Below, in pieces: positions 44,571-61,960 of a stretch of DNA of 64,000 bases. Below the pieces are notes generated by a model. The model worked only from the letters and a program-made list of their open reading frames with translations, had not been told where the DNA came from and did not search any database. Source of the DNA: Hydrocarboniphaga sp. (GTDB lineage: Bacteria; Pseudomonadota; Gammaproteobacteria; Nevskiales; Nevskiaceae); assembly GCF_028291725.1 (NCBI RefSeq), contig NZ_JAQGNT010000059.1, positions 62,001-126,000 on the forward strand. The letters run 5' to 3'. Position 1 is the stretch's first letter, and each line of letters begins with the position of its first letter. A program made the translations under genes and the position numbers.

Positions 44571-45719
44571 ATGACGAATCACAGACCGGCCCTGCTTGCC
44601 CTCGCCGACGGCAGTGTTTTCAAAGGTGTATCGATCGGCGTCGACGGGCAGACCGTTGGCGAAGTGGTTTTCAATACCGCGATGACCGGCTACCAGGAGA
44701 TCATGACCGATCCCTCGTACCGCGAGCAGATCGTCACGCTGACCTATCCGCATGTCGGCAATGTCGGCAGCAACCCCGAAGACGCCGAGTCCGACCGCGT
44801 GCATATCGCCGGCCTGGTGCTGCGCGAAGTACCGCGAAAGCACAGCAGCTGGCGCTCGCAGATGGATTTCAGCGAATACCTGCGGACCAACCAGGTCGTC
44901 GCGATCGCCGAGATCGACACTCGCCGCCTGACCCGCATCCTGCGCGACAAGGGCGCGCAGAACGGCTGCATCGTCGCCGGCGACACGGTCGATGAGGCTG
45001 CCGCGCTGGCCGCGGCGCGCGGCTATCCGGGCCTGAAAGGCGCGGATCTGGCCAAAGTGGTGTCGGTGAAGGAGGCCTACAGCTTCACGAGCGGCTCGTG
45101 GTCGCTGGGCAGCAACCGCGAAGTGCCGCTGATCGAGGAGCGTTTCCACGTCGTCGCCTACGATTTCGGCGTCAAGCGCAACATCTTGCGCATGCTGGTC
45201 GACCGCGGCTGCCGCGTGACCGTGGTGCCGGCGCAGACTTCGGCCGCGGACGTCTTCAAACTCGAGCCGGACGGCGTGCTGCTGGCCAACGGCCCGGGCG
45301 ATCCCGAGCCCTGCGATTACGCGATCGCGGCCGGCCGTGAGTTCATCGCGCGCAAGCTGCCGTTGTTCGGCATCTGCCTCGGTCACCAGATTCTGGGCCT
45401 GGCTGCCGGCGCCAAGACCTTGAAGATGAAGTTCGGCCATCACGGTGCCAACCACCCGGTGCAGGACGTCGAGTCCGGCCGCGTGCTGATCACCAGCCAG
45501 AATCACGGTTTCGCGGTCGACGAGGCGACGCTGCCGAAGAATGCCGTGGTCACGCACCGCTCGCTGTTCGACGGCTCCAACCAGGGTTTCCGCCTCATCG
45601 ACGCCCCCGCTTTTAGCTTCCAGGGTCACCCGGAAGCCAGCCCCGGCCCCCATGACGTGGACTATCTGTTCGACCGCTTCGTGCAGTCGATGACGCCCGC
45701 CGCGGCGCTAACCGCGTAA
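44571..45719 (+). CDS. carA: Carbamoyl-phosphate synthase small subunit CarA
   Basis: The 382-residue glutaminase subunit has an N-terminal CPSase domain and a class I amidotransferase domain with nucleophile Cys269 in GICLGHQ and the His/Glu pair near GHPEASPG. It supplies ammonia to CarB for carbamoyl phosphate, used in arginine and pyrimidine synthesis. Length equals the E. coli protein. carB is not immediately downstream; a transporter gene lies between. Confidence 0.97.
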   Translation: MTNHRPALLALADGSVFKGVSIGVDGQTVGEVVFNTAMTGYQEIMTDPSYREQIVTLTYPHVGNVGSNPEDAESDRVHIAGLVLREVPRKHSSWRSQMDFSEYLRTNQVVAIAEIDTRRLTRILRDKGAQNGCIVAGDTVDEAAALAAARGYPGLKGADLAKVVSVKEAYSFTSGSWSLGSNREVPLIEERFHVVAYDFGVKRNILRMLVDRGCRVTVVPAQTSAADVFKLEPDGVLLANGPGDPEPCDYAIAAGREFIARKLPLFGICLGHQILGLAAGAKTLKMKFGHHGANHPVQDVESGRVLITSQNHGFAVDEATLPKNAVVTHRSLFDGSNQGFRLIDAPAFSFQGHPEASPGPHDVDYLFDRFVQSMTPAAALTA

Positions 45720-45726
45720 GGCGCCC

Positions 45727-46416
45727 ATGAATAGCTTCGGCCTCATCGACCTGCCGACTTATCTGCTCGGCACGTTGATCATCGTGCTGCTGCCCGGCCC
45801 GAATTCGCTGTTCGTGCTCGGAACCGCGGCACGCGGCGGCGTAGTCCCGGCGTATCGCGCAGCTTGTGGGGTCTTCCTCGGCGACGCGCTGCTGATGGTG
45901 CTGGCGGCCGGCGGCGTCGCCTCGCTGCTGAAGACCTATCCGGCCGCATTCATGGTGTTCAAGTACGTCGGCGCGGCTTATCTGATCTGGATCGGCGTCG
46001 GCATGCTGCTAGCGGCCTGGCGCGTTTCCCCTCTCCTGGGAGAGGGTGGCCCGGAGGGCCGGGAGAGGGCCCTCTCCCCCCGCTATGCGGGACCCTCTCC
46101 CAGGAGAGGGGAAAAGAATCCGTTCCGCAGCGCCCTGCTGATCAGCCTGCTGAACCCCAAGGCGATCATGTTTTTCATGGCCTTTTTCATCCAGTTCGTC
46201 GACCCGGCCTACGAGCACACGGTGCTGTCGTTCGCGCTGCTCGGCCTGATCGCGCAGACCATGAGTTTCATCTACCTCAGCACGCTGATTTTTGCGGGCG
46301 CCAGGCTGGCCACGGGCTTCCGCAGCCGCAAGCGTCTGTCCGCCGCATTGAGCGGAGGCGCCGGGACCCTGTTTCTGGGCTTCGGCGCAAAACTCGCGAC
46401 TGCCAGCCTGACCTAA
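45727..46416 (+). CDS. LysE/RhtB-family amino-acid exporter with an in-frame repeat insert
   Basis: The 229-residue membrane protein has about six hydrophobic segments and the LysE start ending [17 protein letters not shown]. The family exports leucine, lysine, threonine and related amino acids. Residues about 100-129 are an in-frame insertion encoded by a 90-base palindromic element (46025-46114), adding a charged Gly/Arg/Pro loop between transmembrane segments 3 and 4; family members are about 205-212 residues. The gene lies between carA and carB with 7-base gaps on both sides, so it is in the car operon. Confidence 0.87.
   Translation: MNSFGLIDLPTYLLGTLIIVLLPGPNSLFVLGTAARGGVVPAYRAACGVFLGDALLMVLAAGGVASLLKTYPAAFMVFKYVGAAYLIWIGVGMLLAAWRVSPLLGEGGPEGRERALSPRYAGPSPRRGEKNPFRSALLISLLNPKAIMFFMAFFIQFVDPAYEHTVLSFALLGLIAQTMSFIYLSTLIFAGARLATGFRSRKRLSAALSGGAGTLFLGFGAKLATASLT
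46025..46114. repeat. Palindromic repeat family G inserted in frame in the LysE gene
   Basis: Perfect 23-base arms (46025-46047/46092-46114), of the type CCCCTCTCCTGGGAGAGGGT, enclose a second GC palindrome. The 90-base length keeps the reading frame open. Confidence 0.9.
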
Positions 46417-46423
46417 GACTCCG

Positions 46424-49648
<3,225 letters not shown>

Positions 49649-49727
49649 GCTAGCTTCAAGGTAGTTTCCACATAGTGCCGCCGCGGGCGCGCACCGGCTT
49701 TTTATATTTGAACCGATCAGAAAAACC

Positions 49728-50204
49728 ATGAGCAAAACGCCCCTCACCGTTCGCGGTGCCGACAAACTGCGCGAAGAACTGCGAGTGCTGAAGTCCGAAA
49801 CGCGGCCGCAGATCATCGCCGCGATCGCAGAAGCCCGAGCGCACGGCGATCTGAAAGAAAATGCCGAATACCACGCCGCCCGCGAGCAGCAAAGCTTCGC
49901 CGAGGGCCGCATCGGCGAACTCGAAGGCAAGCTCGGCGACTGCCAGATCATCGACATCACCAAGATCGAACCGACCGGCAAGGTCATTTTCGGCAGCACC
50001 GTGACCCTGGTCGACACCACCAGCGAAGACCAGTCGCGCTACCAGATCGTCGGCGAGGACGAGGCCGACTCCAAGGCCGGCCTGATCTCCTACAACTCGC
50101 CGATCGCCCGCGCGCTGATCGGCAAGGTCGAGGGCGATGTGGTCGAAGTCCGCGCACCCGGCGGCGCCCGCGAGCTCGAGATCATCAAGGTCGAGTACAT
50201 CTAG
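49728..50204 (+). CDS. greA: Transcription elongation factor GreA
   Basis: The 158-residue protein has an N-terminal antiparallel coiled coil with the acidic tip and [16 protein letters not shown], and a C-terminal FKBP-like domain ([16 protein letters not shown]). GreA rescues backtracked RNA polymerase by stimulating transcript cleavage. Length is exactly that of E. coli GreA. It follows carB by 79 bases, the usual arrangement in gammaproteobacteria. Confidence 0.97.
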   Translation: MSKTPLTVRGADKLREELRVLKSETRPQIIAAIAEARAHGDLKENAEYHAAREQQSFAEGRIGELEGKLGDCQIIDITKIEPTGKVIFGSTVTLVDTTSEDQSRYQIVGEDEADSKAGLISYNSPIARALIGKVEGDVVEVRAPGGARELEIIKVEYI

Positions 50205-50221
50205 GGCCTCGCGCCCTTCCC

Positions 50222-50851
50222 ATGAGCCAGAAGCGCAGTAACAGCAGCTCGCGCTGGCTTGCCGAACACGAGGCCGATGAGTACGTCATCAAGGCGCGCA
50301 AGCTGGGTTACCGCTCGCGCGCGACCTTCAAGCTGCTGGAGATCCTCGAAAAGGACCGGCTGATCAAGCCCGGCATGGTCGTCGTCGATCTCGGCGCCGC
50401 CCCCGGCGGCTGGAGCCAGGTTGCGCGGCCGCTGCTCGGCCACAAGGGCCGGTTGATCGCGTTGGACATCCTGCCGATGGAGCCTTTAAAGGAAGTCGAG
50501 TTCATCCTCGGCGACTTTCGCGAAGACGCTGTCCTCAAGGAACTGGAGGCCGCGGTCGGCGAGCAGGCCATCGATCTTGTTTTGTCCGACATGGCCCCCA
50601 ACATCAGCGGCATAGGGGCGGCTGATCAGGCGTCGTCCCTGTATCTCTGTGAACTGGCACTGGATTTCTGCGGCGCCCATCTGAAGAAGGCGGGTGTCAT
50701 GGTCGTCAAAGTGTTCCAGGGCGAGGGATTCGACGAATACCTGAAGGTGGTCAGGCAGAGTTTCGAGAGCGTGACGATCCGTAAACCCAAGGCTTCGCGG
50801 CCCAGAAGTAGGGAAGTTTATCTGGTGGCGCGAAACTATCGGCGGGTGTAA
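50222..50851 (+). CDS. rlmE: 23S rRNA (uridine-2'-O)-methyltransferase RlmE (FtsJ/RrmJ)
   Basis: The 209-residue enzyme has a Rossmann methyltransferase fold with [14 protein letters not shown] (SAM binding) and the K-D-K-E catalytic set ([31 protein letters not shown]). It methylates U2552 in the A loop of 23S rRNA. It lies 17 bases after greA and just before ftsH, as in E. coli rlmE-ftsH. The small gene yhbY, usually nearby, is absent from this window. Confidence 0.96.
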   Translation: MSQKRSNSSSRWLAEHEADEYVIKARKLGYRSRATFKLLEILEKDRLIKPGMVVVDLGAAPGGWSQVARPLLGHKGRLIALDILPMEPLKEVEFILGDFREDAVLKELEAAVGEQAIDLVLSDMAPNISGIGAADQASSLYLCELALDFCGAHLKKAGVMVVKVFQGEGFDEYLKVVRQSFESVTIRKPKASRPRSREVYLVARNYRRV

Positions 50852-50923
50852 GGTTCAGACGAAGCGGTCTGTCCACGACCCATGCAATAAGTTGATGAAT
50901 CCGTTGATGGATAAGGAAATAGC

Positions 50924-52858
<1,935 letters not shown>

Positions 52859-52884
52859 TCCGGCGTCGGTCAGCAGTGGCACCG

Positions 52885-52915
52885 AAGAGGCCGGCCCAGT
52901 GCCGGCCTCTTTTTT
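52885..52915 (+). terminator. Rho-independent terminator after ftsH
   Basis: AAGAGGCCGGC, a 5-base loop and GCCGGCCTC followed by six T form a classic intrinsic terminator 27 bases after the ftsH stop. Confidence 0.93.
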
Positions 52916-52931
52916 GTGAACTCTGGTTTTG

Positions 52932-53771
52932 ATGAAGATGCAGCTGAGAACCCGCGATCGCCTGCTCGATCTGAGCGAGCCCCTGGTCATGGGCATTCTC
53001 AATCTGACGCCCGACTCTTTCTCCGACGGAGGCCGCTATGCCGCTCGCGATGCCGCGCTGCGCCGGGTCGAGACGATGATCGGCGAGGGTGCGGTGATCA
53101 TCGACGTCGGCGGCGAGTCGACGCGTCCCGGCGCAAGGCCGGTTTCGGTCGCCGAGGAACTCGACCGCGTCGTGCCGCTGATCGAGGCGCTGCGCGCCGG
53201 TAGCGACATTCTGATCTCGATCGATACCTTGAAGCCCGACGTCATGGACGCTAGCTGCGCCGCCGGCGCCGACCTGATCAACGACGTGCTGGCCTTGCAG
53301 GCGCCCGGCGCTCTGGCGGTGGCGGAGCGGCATCGCGTCGCCGTGTGCCTGATGCATATGCAAGGCGAGCCCAGAACCATGCAGGCGGCTCCTCACTACG
53401 ACGATGTCGTCATCGAAGTAGGCGCGTTTCTGAATCAGCGGCTGCAGGCCTGTATCGATGCCGGCATCGATGCCGAATGCGTCGTGCTCGACCCGGGTTT
53501 CGGTTTCGGCAAGACTCTGCAGCACAACCTCGAACTGCTGGCGGATTTGCCGCGGATGCGCGTCGGCGGCCGCCCTGTGCTGGCCGGCCTGTCGCGTAAA
53601 TCCATGTTCCAGAAGCTGCTCGGCCTGCCGGTCGATCAGCGCCTGCACGCCAGTCTCGCGGCTGCCGCGCTGGCGGTCTGGCAGGGAGCGTCTATCATTC
53701 GCGCCCACGACGTGCGCGCAACGGTGGAAGCGGTCAGGGTCGCCGCCGCCGTGTTAAGGGCTCGTAAATGA
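52932..53771 (+). CDS. folP: Dihydropteroate synthase FolP
   Basis: The 279-residue TIM-barrel enzyme has NLTPDSFSDGG (residues about 19-29), GGESTRPG and GLSRKSMF, all standard pABA/pterin-binding motifs and the target of sulfonamides. It condenses pABA with hydroxymethyl-dihydropterin pyrophosphate in folate synthesis. A TTG just upstream at 52929 is a less likely start. The last codons (RARK and stop TGA at 53769-53771) are supplied by the left end of an inserted MITE-like element, so the native C-terminus has been replaced. Confidence 0.95.
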   Translation: MKMQLRTRDRLLDLSEPLVMGILNLTPDSFSDGGRYAARDAALRRVETMIGEGAVIIDVGGESTRPGARPVSVAEELDRVVPLIEALRAGSDILISIDTLKPDVMDASCAAGADLINDVLALQAPGALAVAERHRVAVCLMHMQGEPRTMQAAPHYDDVVIEVGAFLNQRLQACIDAGIDAECVVLDPGFGFGKTLQHNLELLADLPRMRVGGRPVLAGLSRKSMFQKLLGLPVDQRLHASLAAAALAVWQGASIIRAHDVRATVEAVRVAAAVLRARK

Positions 53772-54024
53772 ACAATTTGGACGAACGTTGCCGCCCCGGA
53801 ACGCGCCAGGCAAGGCGCGAGGAGCGAAGTGTGCTCATTGCACATGAGCGACGAGCAACGCCGCATGGCGCGTTCCGGGGCGGCAACCCGAAGGGCCGGG
53901 GTCTGTTGTCGCGCACTGCGGCGTCATTCCTCGCTTATGTACGTAAAGTACACCGCGCTCGTCATTCCTTGCATTGCACGACAACAGACCCCGGCGTTCG
54001 TCCAAATTGTTCATTTACGAGCCC
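53758..54024. mobile_element. MITE-like element 1 between folP and glmM, TAA target duplication
   Basis: Perfect 29-base terminal inverted repeats (53758-53786 and 53996-54024), starting GGGCTCGTAAATGAACAA, are flanked by TAA on both sides (53755-53757, 54025-54027). Two further perfect internal hairpins occur: 21-base arms 53787-53807/53867-53887 and 16-base arms 53896-53911/53979-53994. No transposase is present. A 3-base TNA-type duplication points to an IS5-family (IS1031/IS427-like) partner. The 267-base length is a multiple of three and leaves an open frame from 53768 into glmM. Confidence 0.92.
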
Positions 54025-54049
54025 TAAGAGCAAGAGAAACGATGGCCTG

Positions 54050-55390
54050 ATGAGCAGACAGTATTTCGGAACCGACGGTATTCGCGGCCTGGTCGGCAAG
54101 GCGCCGATGACGCCCGAGTTCGCGTTGAAGCTCGGCTGGGCTGCCGGCCGCGTGCTGGCGCGCGATCCGGGTGCGCACGTGCTGATCGGCAAAGACACGC
54201 GCCGTTCCGGCTACATGTTCGAATCGGCGCTGGAGGCGGGGCTTTCCGCCGCGGGTGTTCGCGTCAGCCTGCTCGGCCCTTTGCCGACGCCGGCGGTGGC
54301 ATTTCTGACCCGTGACGTCGGCGCCCAGGCCGGCGTCGTCATCAGCGCATCGCACAACCCTCACCACGACAACGGCGTGAAATTTTTCTCGGCCGAAGGC
54401 GACAAGCTCAGCGACGCCATCGAGCACGAAATCGAAGGCTGGCTGGAACGCGATCTGGAGTGCGTTGCTCCCGAGCAACTCGGCCTGGTCCGGCGTCTGG
54501 TCGATGCACAGCAGCGCTACGTTTCCTATTGCTGCTCGACTTATGTCGGCGAGCCGCTGAGCGGCCTGCGCGTCGTTGTCGACTGCGCTAACGGCGCTGC
54601 CTATCAGGTCGGCCCCGACGTACTGCGCCGGCTGGGGGCCGAAGTCGAAACCATCGGCGACGCGCCCGACGGCTTCAACATCAACCGCGACTGTGGTTCG
54701 ACCCATCTGGCCGGTTTGCGGGCTGAAGTTCTGCGCCGCAAGGCCATGCTCGGCATCGCGTTCGACGGCGATGCCGACCGCTGCCTGATGGTCGACGAGA
54801 ACGGCGAGACCATCGACGGCGATCAGATCCTCTTCGTGATCGCGCGCCAGCGGCTGGGTGAGAACGCATTGCAGGGCCCGGTTGTCGGCACGCTGATGAG
54901 CAACCTGGGTCTGGAGCAAGCGATCCTCAAACTGGGCGTCGGCTTTACCCGTGCGAAAGTCGGTGATCGCTACGTGCTCGAACTGATGCGCAGCAGCGGC
55001 TCGACGCTCGGTGGCGAGACATCCGGCCATACGCTGTGCCTGGACCGTTCGCGCACCGGCGACGGCATCGTCACCGCGCTGCAGGTGCTCGCGGCGATGA
55101 AGGCTGCTGCCTTGCCGCTTTCGGCCATGGTGGCCGGTCTGCGAAAATGCCCGCAGGTGCTGATCAACGTGCCGGTAAGCGGCAAGGCCGCGCCGGTGCT
55201 GGCGCTGCCGGAAGTGCAGCAGGCGGTGACCCAGAGCGAAGCGCGTCTCGGCGCCGATGGCCGCGTCCTGCTGCGAGCCTCGGGCACCGAGCCGCTGATC
55301 CGTGTGATGGTCGAGGCAACGCGCGCCGAGGACGCTCAGGCCGAAGCCGATGCGATCGCCGGCCGCGTCCGCGCCGCCTGCCGCGCTTGA
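54050..55390 (+). CDS. glmM: Phosphoglucosamine mutase GlmM
   Basis: The 446-residue enzyme begins MSRQYFGTDGIRG, has phosphoserine loop ISASHNPHHDNG with active Ser101, the metal loop DGDADR, and the sugar-binding GGETSGH. It interconverts glucosamine 6- and 1-phosphate for UDP-GlcNAc, peptidoglycan and LPS. The ATG at 54050 is chosen because the family starts there; the frame also runs back through the MITE to an ATG at 53768, which would add 94 repeat-encoded residues. A folP-glmM pair is the normal order. Confidence 0.97.
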   Translation: MSRQYFGTDGIRGLVGKAPMTPEFALKLGWAAGRVLARDPGAHVLIGKDTRRSGYMFESALEAGLSAAGVRVSLLGPLPTPAVAFLTRDVGAQAGVVISASHNPHHDNGVKFFSAEGDKLSDAIEHEIEGWLERDLECVAPEQLGLVRRLVDAQQRYVSYCCSTYVGEPLSGLRVVVDCANGAAYQVGPDVLRRLGAEVETIGDAPDGFNINRDCGSTHLAGLRAEVLRRKAMLGIAFDGDADRCLMVDENGETIDGDQILFVIARQRLGENALQGPVVGTLMSNLGLEQAILKLGVGFTRAKVGDRYVLELMRSSGSTLGGETSGHTLCLDRSRTGDGIVTALQVLAAMKAAALPLSAMVAGLRKCPQVLINVPVSGKAAPVLALPEVQQAVTQSEARLGADGRVLLRASGTEPLIRVMVEATRAEDAQAEADAIAGRVRAACRA

Positions 55391-55429
55391 TTCAATCGAA
55401 GTCCCAATCCCGACCGTTCTGGAATCGCT

Positions 55430-56200
55430 ATGACTCGCCAATATCTCGTCGCCGGCAACTGGAAAATGAACGGCTCGCTGAAAGCCAATGCCGAACTGCT
55501 TTCGGGCATCGCGGCGCAGGCGGCCACCGTCGCGGACGTGGAGCTGATGGTCTGTCCGCCGTCCGTGTACCTGGACTCGGTCGGCCGCGCCTTGTCGGCG
55601 GGCGTTGCACTAGGCGCCCAGAACCTGAGCGAGCAGGCCAAGCCCGGCGCGTTCACCGGCGAAGTGCATGGCACGATGCTGGTCGAATTCGGCTGCCGAT
55701 ACGTGCTGGTCGGTCATTCCGAGCGCCGCGCCCTGTATGGCGAAACCGATCAGCGCGTCGCCGAGAAATACCAGACGGCGCAGACGCTCGGCCTGATTCC
55801 GGTGTTGTGTATCGGCGAAACCCTGGAAGAGCGCGAATCCGGCGCCACCGAACTCGTGCTGAGCCGCCAGCTGGATGCGGTGCTCGACCGATGTGGAATC
55901 GCGTCCTTCCAGTCGGCGGTGGTGGCGTATGAGCCGGTCTGGGCGATCGGCACAGGCAAGACCGCCAGCCGGGAACAGGCCCAGGCCGCGCACGCCTTCC
56001 TGCGTGGTCTGCTGGCGGGGCGGGATGCTAAGATCGCGGGCTCGACACGCTTGTTGTACGGCGGTAGCTGCAGACCGGACAACGCGCACGAGCTGTTTTC
56101 CTGCGCCGACATCGACGGCGGACTGATCGGTGGAGCCTCGTTGAAGGCCTCCGATTTTCTGGCGATCGCCGCCGCTGCCCAGTCCCTCTCCAAGGCCTGA
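55430..56200 (+). CDS. tpiA: Triosephosphate isomerase TpiA
   Basis: The 256-residue TIM-barrel enzyme has NWKMN at the N-terminus with the active lysine, GHSERR with the catalytic histidine, and AYEPVWAIGTGK with the catalytic glutamate and phosphate loop. It interconverts dihydroxyacetone phosphate and glyceraldehyde 3-phosphate in glycolysis. It lies 39 bases after glmM and 56 before secG, the conserved order in this group. Confidence 0.97.
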   Translation: MTRQYLVAGNWKMNGSLKANAELLSGIAAQAATVADVELMVCPPSVYLDSVGRALSAGVALGAQNLSEQAKPGAFTGEVHGTMLVEFGCRYVLVGHSERRALYGETDQRVAEKYQTAQTLGLIPVLCIGETLEERESGATELVLSRQLDAVLDRCGIASFQSAVVAYEPVWAIGTGKTASREQAQAAHAFLRGLLAGRDAKIAGSTRLLYGGSCRPDNAHELFSCADIDGGLIGGASLKASDFLAIAAAAQSLSKA

Positions 56201-56256
56201 GCCGTCGGCGCTCCGGCAATTTTTCAATCGCGTTGTTTTTGACGGATCTACAGAAC

Positions 56257-56628
56257 ATGCATACGTTTCTGGTCGTTGTTCAGGTTTTGGTGGCGGTTTC
56301 GCTGATCGGCCTGGTGCTGATTCAGCACGGCAAGGGCGCGGACGCCGGTGCGGCTTTCGGCAGCGGCGCCTCGGGTACGGTGTTCGGCTCGCGCGGCGCG
56401 GCCAACTTCCTGTCTCGAGTGACCGCCGGTCTGGCATTCGTGTTCTTCGTGTCCAGCCTGGCGCTGGCCTATTGGGTCGGCGGCCGCGGCACGGCTCCGA
56501 GCAGCGTCACCGATTCGATCCCGGTCCAGCAGGAGGCCGCGCCGGCTCCGGCAACGACGGTGGTGCCGGGCGACGACACCAAGCCTGCTGCGGCCCCGCC
56601 GGCCGAGGCGCCGAAGGTTCCGGAATAA
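56257..56628 (+). CDS. secG: Preprotein translocase subunit SecG
   Basis: The 123-residue protein has two transmembrane helices (about residues 1-21 and 52-73) around the conserved cytoplasmic loop LIQHGKGADAGAAFGSG, then a Pro/Ala-rich tail. SecG assists SecYEG-SecA protein export. The ATG at 56257 gives the family start MHTFLVVVQ; the frame extends eight codons further upstream. Confidence 0.95.
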   Translation: MHTFLVVVQVLVAVSLIGLVLIQHGKGADAGAAFGSGASGTVFGSRGAANFLSRVTAGLAFVFFVSSLALAYWVGGRGTAPSSVTDSIPVQQEAAPAPATTVVPGDDTKPAAAPPAEAPKVPE

Positions 56629-56791
56629 GCATAAGCCGCGGTTGTTCCTGCCGAGCTTCGGGTGCGCCGGGCAGGAAGCAGTGCAGAAACAAGGCATTTT
56701 CCAGCCTGTTTCGACCGGACTTCGGAATATCGGAAAAAACCGAAGACAAATGCAATTTCAAACGGTAAGATGCGCGCCCTTGCCGATCCGT

Positions 56792-56876
56792 GCCGACGTG
56801 GCGGAATTGGTAGACGCACTACCTTGAGGTGGTAGCGGGGAAACCTGTCCGAGTTCGAGTCTCGGCGTCGGCACCA
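56792..56876 (+). tRNA. leuU: tRNA-Leu (GAG anticodon)
   Basis: The 85-base sequence starts GCCGACG and ends CGTCGGC plus ACCA, so the acceptor stem pairs fully and CCA is encoded. The anticodon arm reads CTACC-TTGAGGT-GGTAG with anticodon GAG. A long variable arm is present, as expected for tRNA-Leu. The position after secG matches other gammaproteobacteria. Confidence 0.97.
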
Positions 56877-56929
56877 TGATTTGGCTGGGTTTTTTGTGAT
56901 GTTGCGCTAAGTTGCAAAGCGGTTTCAGA

Positions 56930-56958
56930 TTGCGGTAAAGGGCACAAGGCTCTATACT
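56930..56958 (+). promoter_or_regulatory. Sigma-70 promoter of tRNA-fMet
   Basis: TTGCGG (56930-56935), a 17-base spacer and TATACT (56953-56958) stand 15 bases ahead of the tRNA-fMet 5' end. Confidence 0.75.
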
Positions 56959-56972
56959 AGTCGTCTGTCTGG

Positions 56973-57049
<77 letters not shown>

Positions 57050-57068
57050 ATTTGATTGTGTTGGAGCC

Positions 57069-57092
57069 AGGCCCCTTGTGGGCCTTTTTTTA
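57069..57092 (+). terminator. Intrinsic terminator after tRNA-fMet
   Basis: AGGCCC, a short loop, GGGCCT and a run of T form a terminator 20 bases after the tRNA 3' end. Confidence 0.85.
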
Positions 57093-57173
57093 TTTTGAAA
57101 TTTAGTAATTGTGTTTGGTTGGGCGGTTGGTTGGCGGATTGATTGGGCGTCGTTGCGACGCAGGAGCGCGGGT

Positions 57174-57638
57174 TTGCTGAGAGATCGTTTGCAGGATCTG
57201 CTGGAGCCGGTCATTACGGATCTGGGATATGAGCTGGTGTTGCTGGAGTTCGCTCCTTCGACCGGCCACGCGATGCTGCGCCTGTTTATCGATTCTCCCG
57301 AAGGCATCACGCTCGATGATTGCACCATCGTCAGCCGGGAAGTTGCCGGCGTGATGGATGTCGAAGATCCGGTCAGCACGCCGTACCAGCTTGAAGTGTC
57401 ATCGCCGGGCGTTGATCGCCCGCTCACCAGGCCCGAGCATTTCGAGCGTTTTGCAGGTGAGCAGGCGCGCGTGCAACTGCTGGCTCCGCTGAACGGCCGC
57501 AAGCGCTACTCCGGAACGATCGCCGGATCCAGCGATGAAGCCGTCATTCTCACTACAGAACTTGGCGACGTCGAACTGCCGTATTCGACGATCGAACGAG
57601 CCCGACTGATCCCGGATTTTGACAAGGGGAAGCCGTGA
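57174..57638 (+). CDS. rimP: Ribosome maturation factor RimP
   Basis: The 154-residue protein has the RimP start LLRDRLQDLLEPVI and GYELVLLEF, then the conserved EVSSPGVDRPL (about residues 100-110). It helps 30S subunit assembly. The TTG at 57174 has AGGAG eight bases ahead and gives the family length; a GTG at 57111 lacks a ribosome-binding site. The stop overlaps the nusA start by four bases. Confidence 0.93.
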   Translation: MLRDRLQDLLEPVITDLGYELVLLEFAPSTGHAMLRLFIDSPEGITLDDCTIVSREVAGVMDVEDPVSTPYQLEVSSPGVDRPLTRPEHFERFAGEQARVQLLAPLNGRKRYSGTIAGSSDEAVILTTELGDVELPYSTIERARLIPDFDKGKP

Positions 57639-59122
57639 ACAAGAACATCCTCCTGATGGCCGACGTCGTTTCCAACGAGAAAGGCGTCGACAAAGCGACC
57701 ATCTTTGACGCTCTGGAAGCGGCTCTGTCGTCTGCCACCAAGGAACGCTACGGCGACGAATCCGACGTGCGCGTCGCGATTGATCAACACACCGGCGAAT
57801 ACGAGTCCTTCCGCCGCTGGACGGTCTTTGAAGACGACAGCGAAGATTTCGAATTTCCCGAGCGCCAGATCAAGCTGAGCTATGCGCAGAAGGACTATCC
57901 GGATATCCAGCCGGGTGAAGTCATCGAGCAGAAGATCGAGTCGATCGACTTCGGCCGCATCGGTGCCCAACGTGCCAAGCAGGTCATCGTGCAGAAAGTG
58001 CGCGAAGCCGAGCGCGCGCAGGTGGTCGAGGCTTACAAGAATCGCATCGGCGAACTGCTGACTGGTCTGATCAAGCGCCTCGAGCGCGGCGCCGTGATCG
58101 TCGATCTCGGCGGCAGCGCCGAGGCGATCATCCCGCGCGAGCACATGATTCCGCGCGAGCCGGCACGTCCGGGCGATCGCATCCGCGGTTATCTGTACGA
58201 AGTCGGCCCGCAGGTGCGCGGGCCGCAGCTGTTCATGTCGCGCACGCTGCCGCAATACCTGATGGAGCTGTTCAAGCTCGAAGTGCCGGAAATCGCGCAG
58301 GGCCTGATCGAACTCAAGGGTGCTGCGCGCGATCCGGGCCTGCGCGCGAAGATCGCGGTGCAGGCCAAGGACAAGCGCATCGATCCGGTCGGCGCCTGCG
58401 TCGGCATGCGCGGTTCGCGCGTGCAGAGCGTCAGCAACGAACTCGCCGGCGAGCGCGTCGACATCGTGCCCTGGGACGAGAATCCCGCGCAGTTCGTCAT
58501 CAATGCGATGGCGCCGGCCGAAGTCGAGAACGTGGTCATCGACGAAGACGCGCACAGCATGTCGATCGGCGTCGCCGAGGACAAGCTGGCGCAGGCGATC
58601 GGCCGCGGCGGCCAGAACGTGCGGCTCGCCTCCGAGCTGACCGGCTGGACGCTCAACGTGATGACCACGGGCGATCTCGAGTCGAAGAAGGACGAGGAAA
58701 ACCGCGGCATTCTCGACATCTTCATGGCGGAACTCGACGTCGACGCCGAACTGGCCGGCGTGCTGGTGGACGAAGGTTTCACCAGCCTGGAGGAGGTCGC
58801 CTACGTCCCCACTGAAGAACTGCTGCAGATTGAAGAGTTCGACGAGACCATCGTCGAAGAGCTACGCAACCGTGCCCGTGACGTGCTGCTGACCAAGGCC
58901 ATTGCCAAGGCCGAGCGCGCCGCCTCGGTCAAGCCGGCCGACGACCTGCTGGCGGTCGACGGCATGGACGAGGAAACCGCCTACCGTCTGGCTGAGGCCG
59001 GCATCATCACTGCCGAAAACCTCGCCGATTTGGCGACTGACGAACTGCTGGAAACCGTGCAGCTCGACGAAGCTTTTGCGCAGGCGCTGATCATGGCCGC
59101 CCGCCAGAAGCTGTACGCCTGA
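57635..59122 (+). CDS. nusA: Transcription termination/antitermination factor NusA
   Basis: The 495-residue protein has the NusA N-terminal RNA-polymerase-binding domain, S1 and two KH domains ([12 protein letters not shown] and [12 protein letters not shown]), and two C-terminal acidic repeats ([24 protein letters not shown]) that bind the alpha C-terminal domain. The length equals E. coli NusA (495). GTGA overlap with rimP shows coupling. Confidence 0.97.
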   Translation: MNKNILLMADVVSNEKGVDKATIFDALEAALSSATKERYGDESDVRVAIDQHTGEYESFRRWTVFEDDSEDFEFPERQIKLSYAQKDYPDIQPGEVIEQKIESIDFGRIGAQRAKQVIVQKVREAERAQVVEAYKNRIGELLTGLIKRLERGAVIVDLGGSAEAIIPREHMIPREPARPGDRIRGYLYEVGPQVRGPQLFMSRTLPQYLMELFKLEVPEIAQGLIELKGAARDPGLRAKIAVQAKDKRIDPVGACVGMRGSRVQSVSNELAGERVDIVPWDENPAQFVINAMAPAEVENVVIDEDAHSMSIGVAEDKLAQAIGRGGQNVRLASELTGWTLNVMTTGDLESKKDEENRGILDIFMAELDVDAELAGVLVDEGFTSLEEVAYVPTEELLQIEEFDETIVEELRNRARDVLLTKAIAKAERAASVKPADDLLAVDGMDEETAYRLAEAGIITAENLADLATDELLETVQLDEAFAQALIMAARQKLYA

Positions 59123-59153
59123 GCCCGGCGCCCCCGATACGAGACGAGGATTC

Positions 59154-61937
<2,784 letters not shown>

Positions 61938-61960
61938 TCGGCTAGATAATCGAGAGCCGA

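Noticed and set aside
53768-54049. N-terminal extension of GlmM through the MITE
   Set aside because: The added 94 residues come from the repeat, and the family starts at MSRQYFGTDG (54050). Kept as a note because the frame is open.
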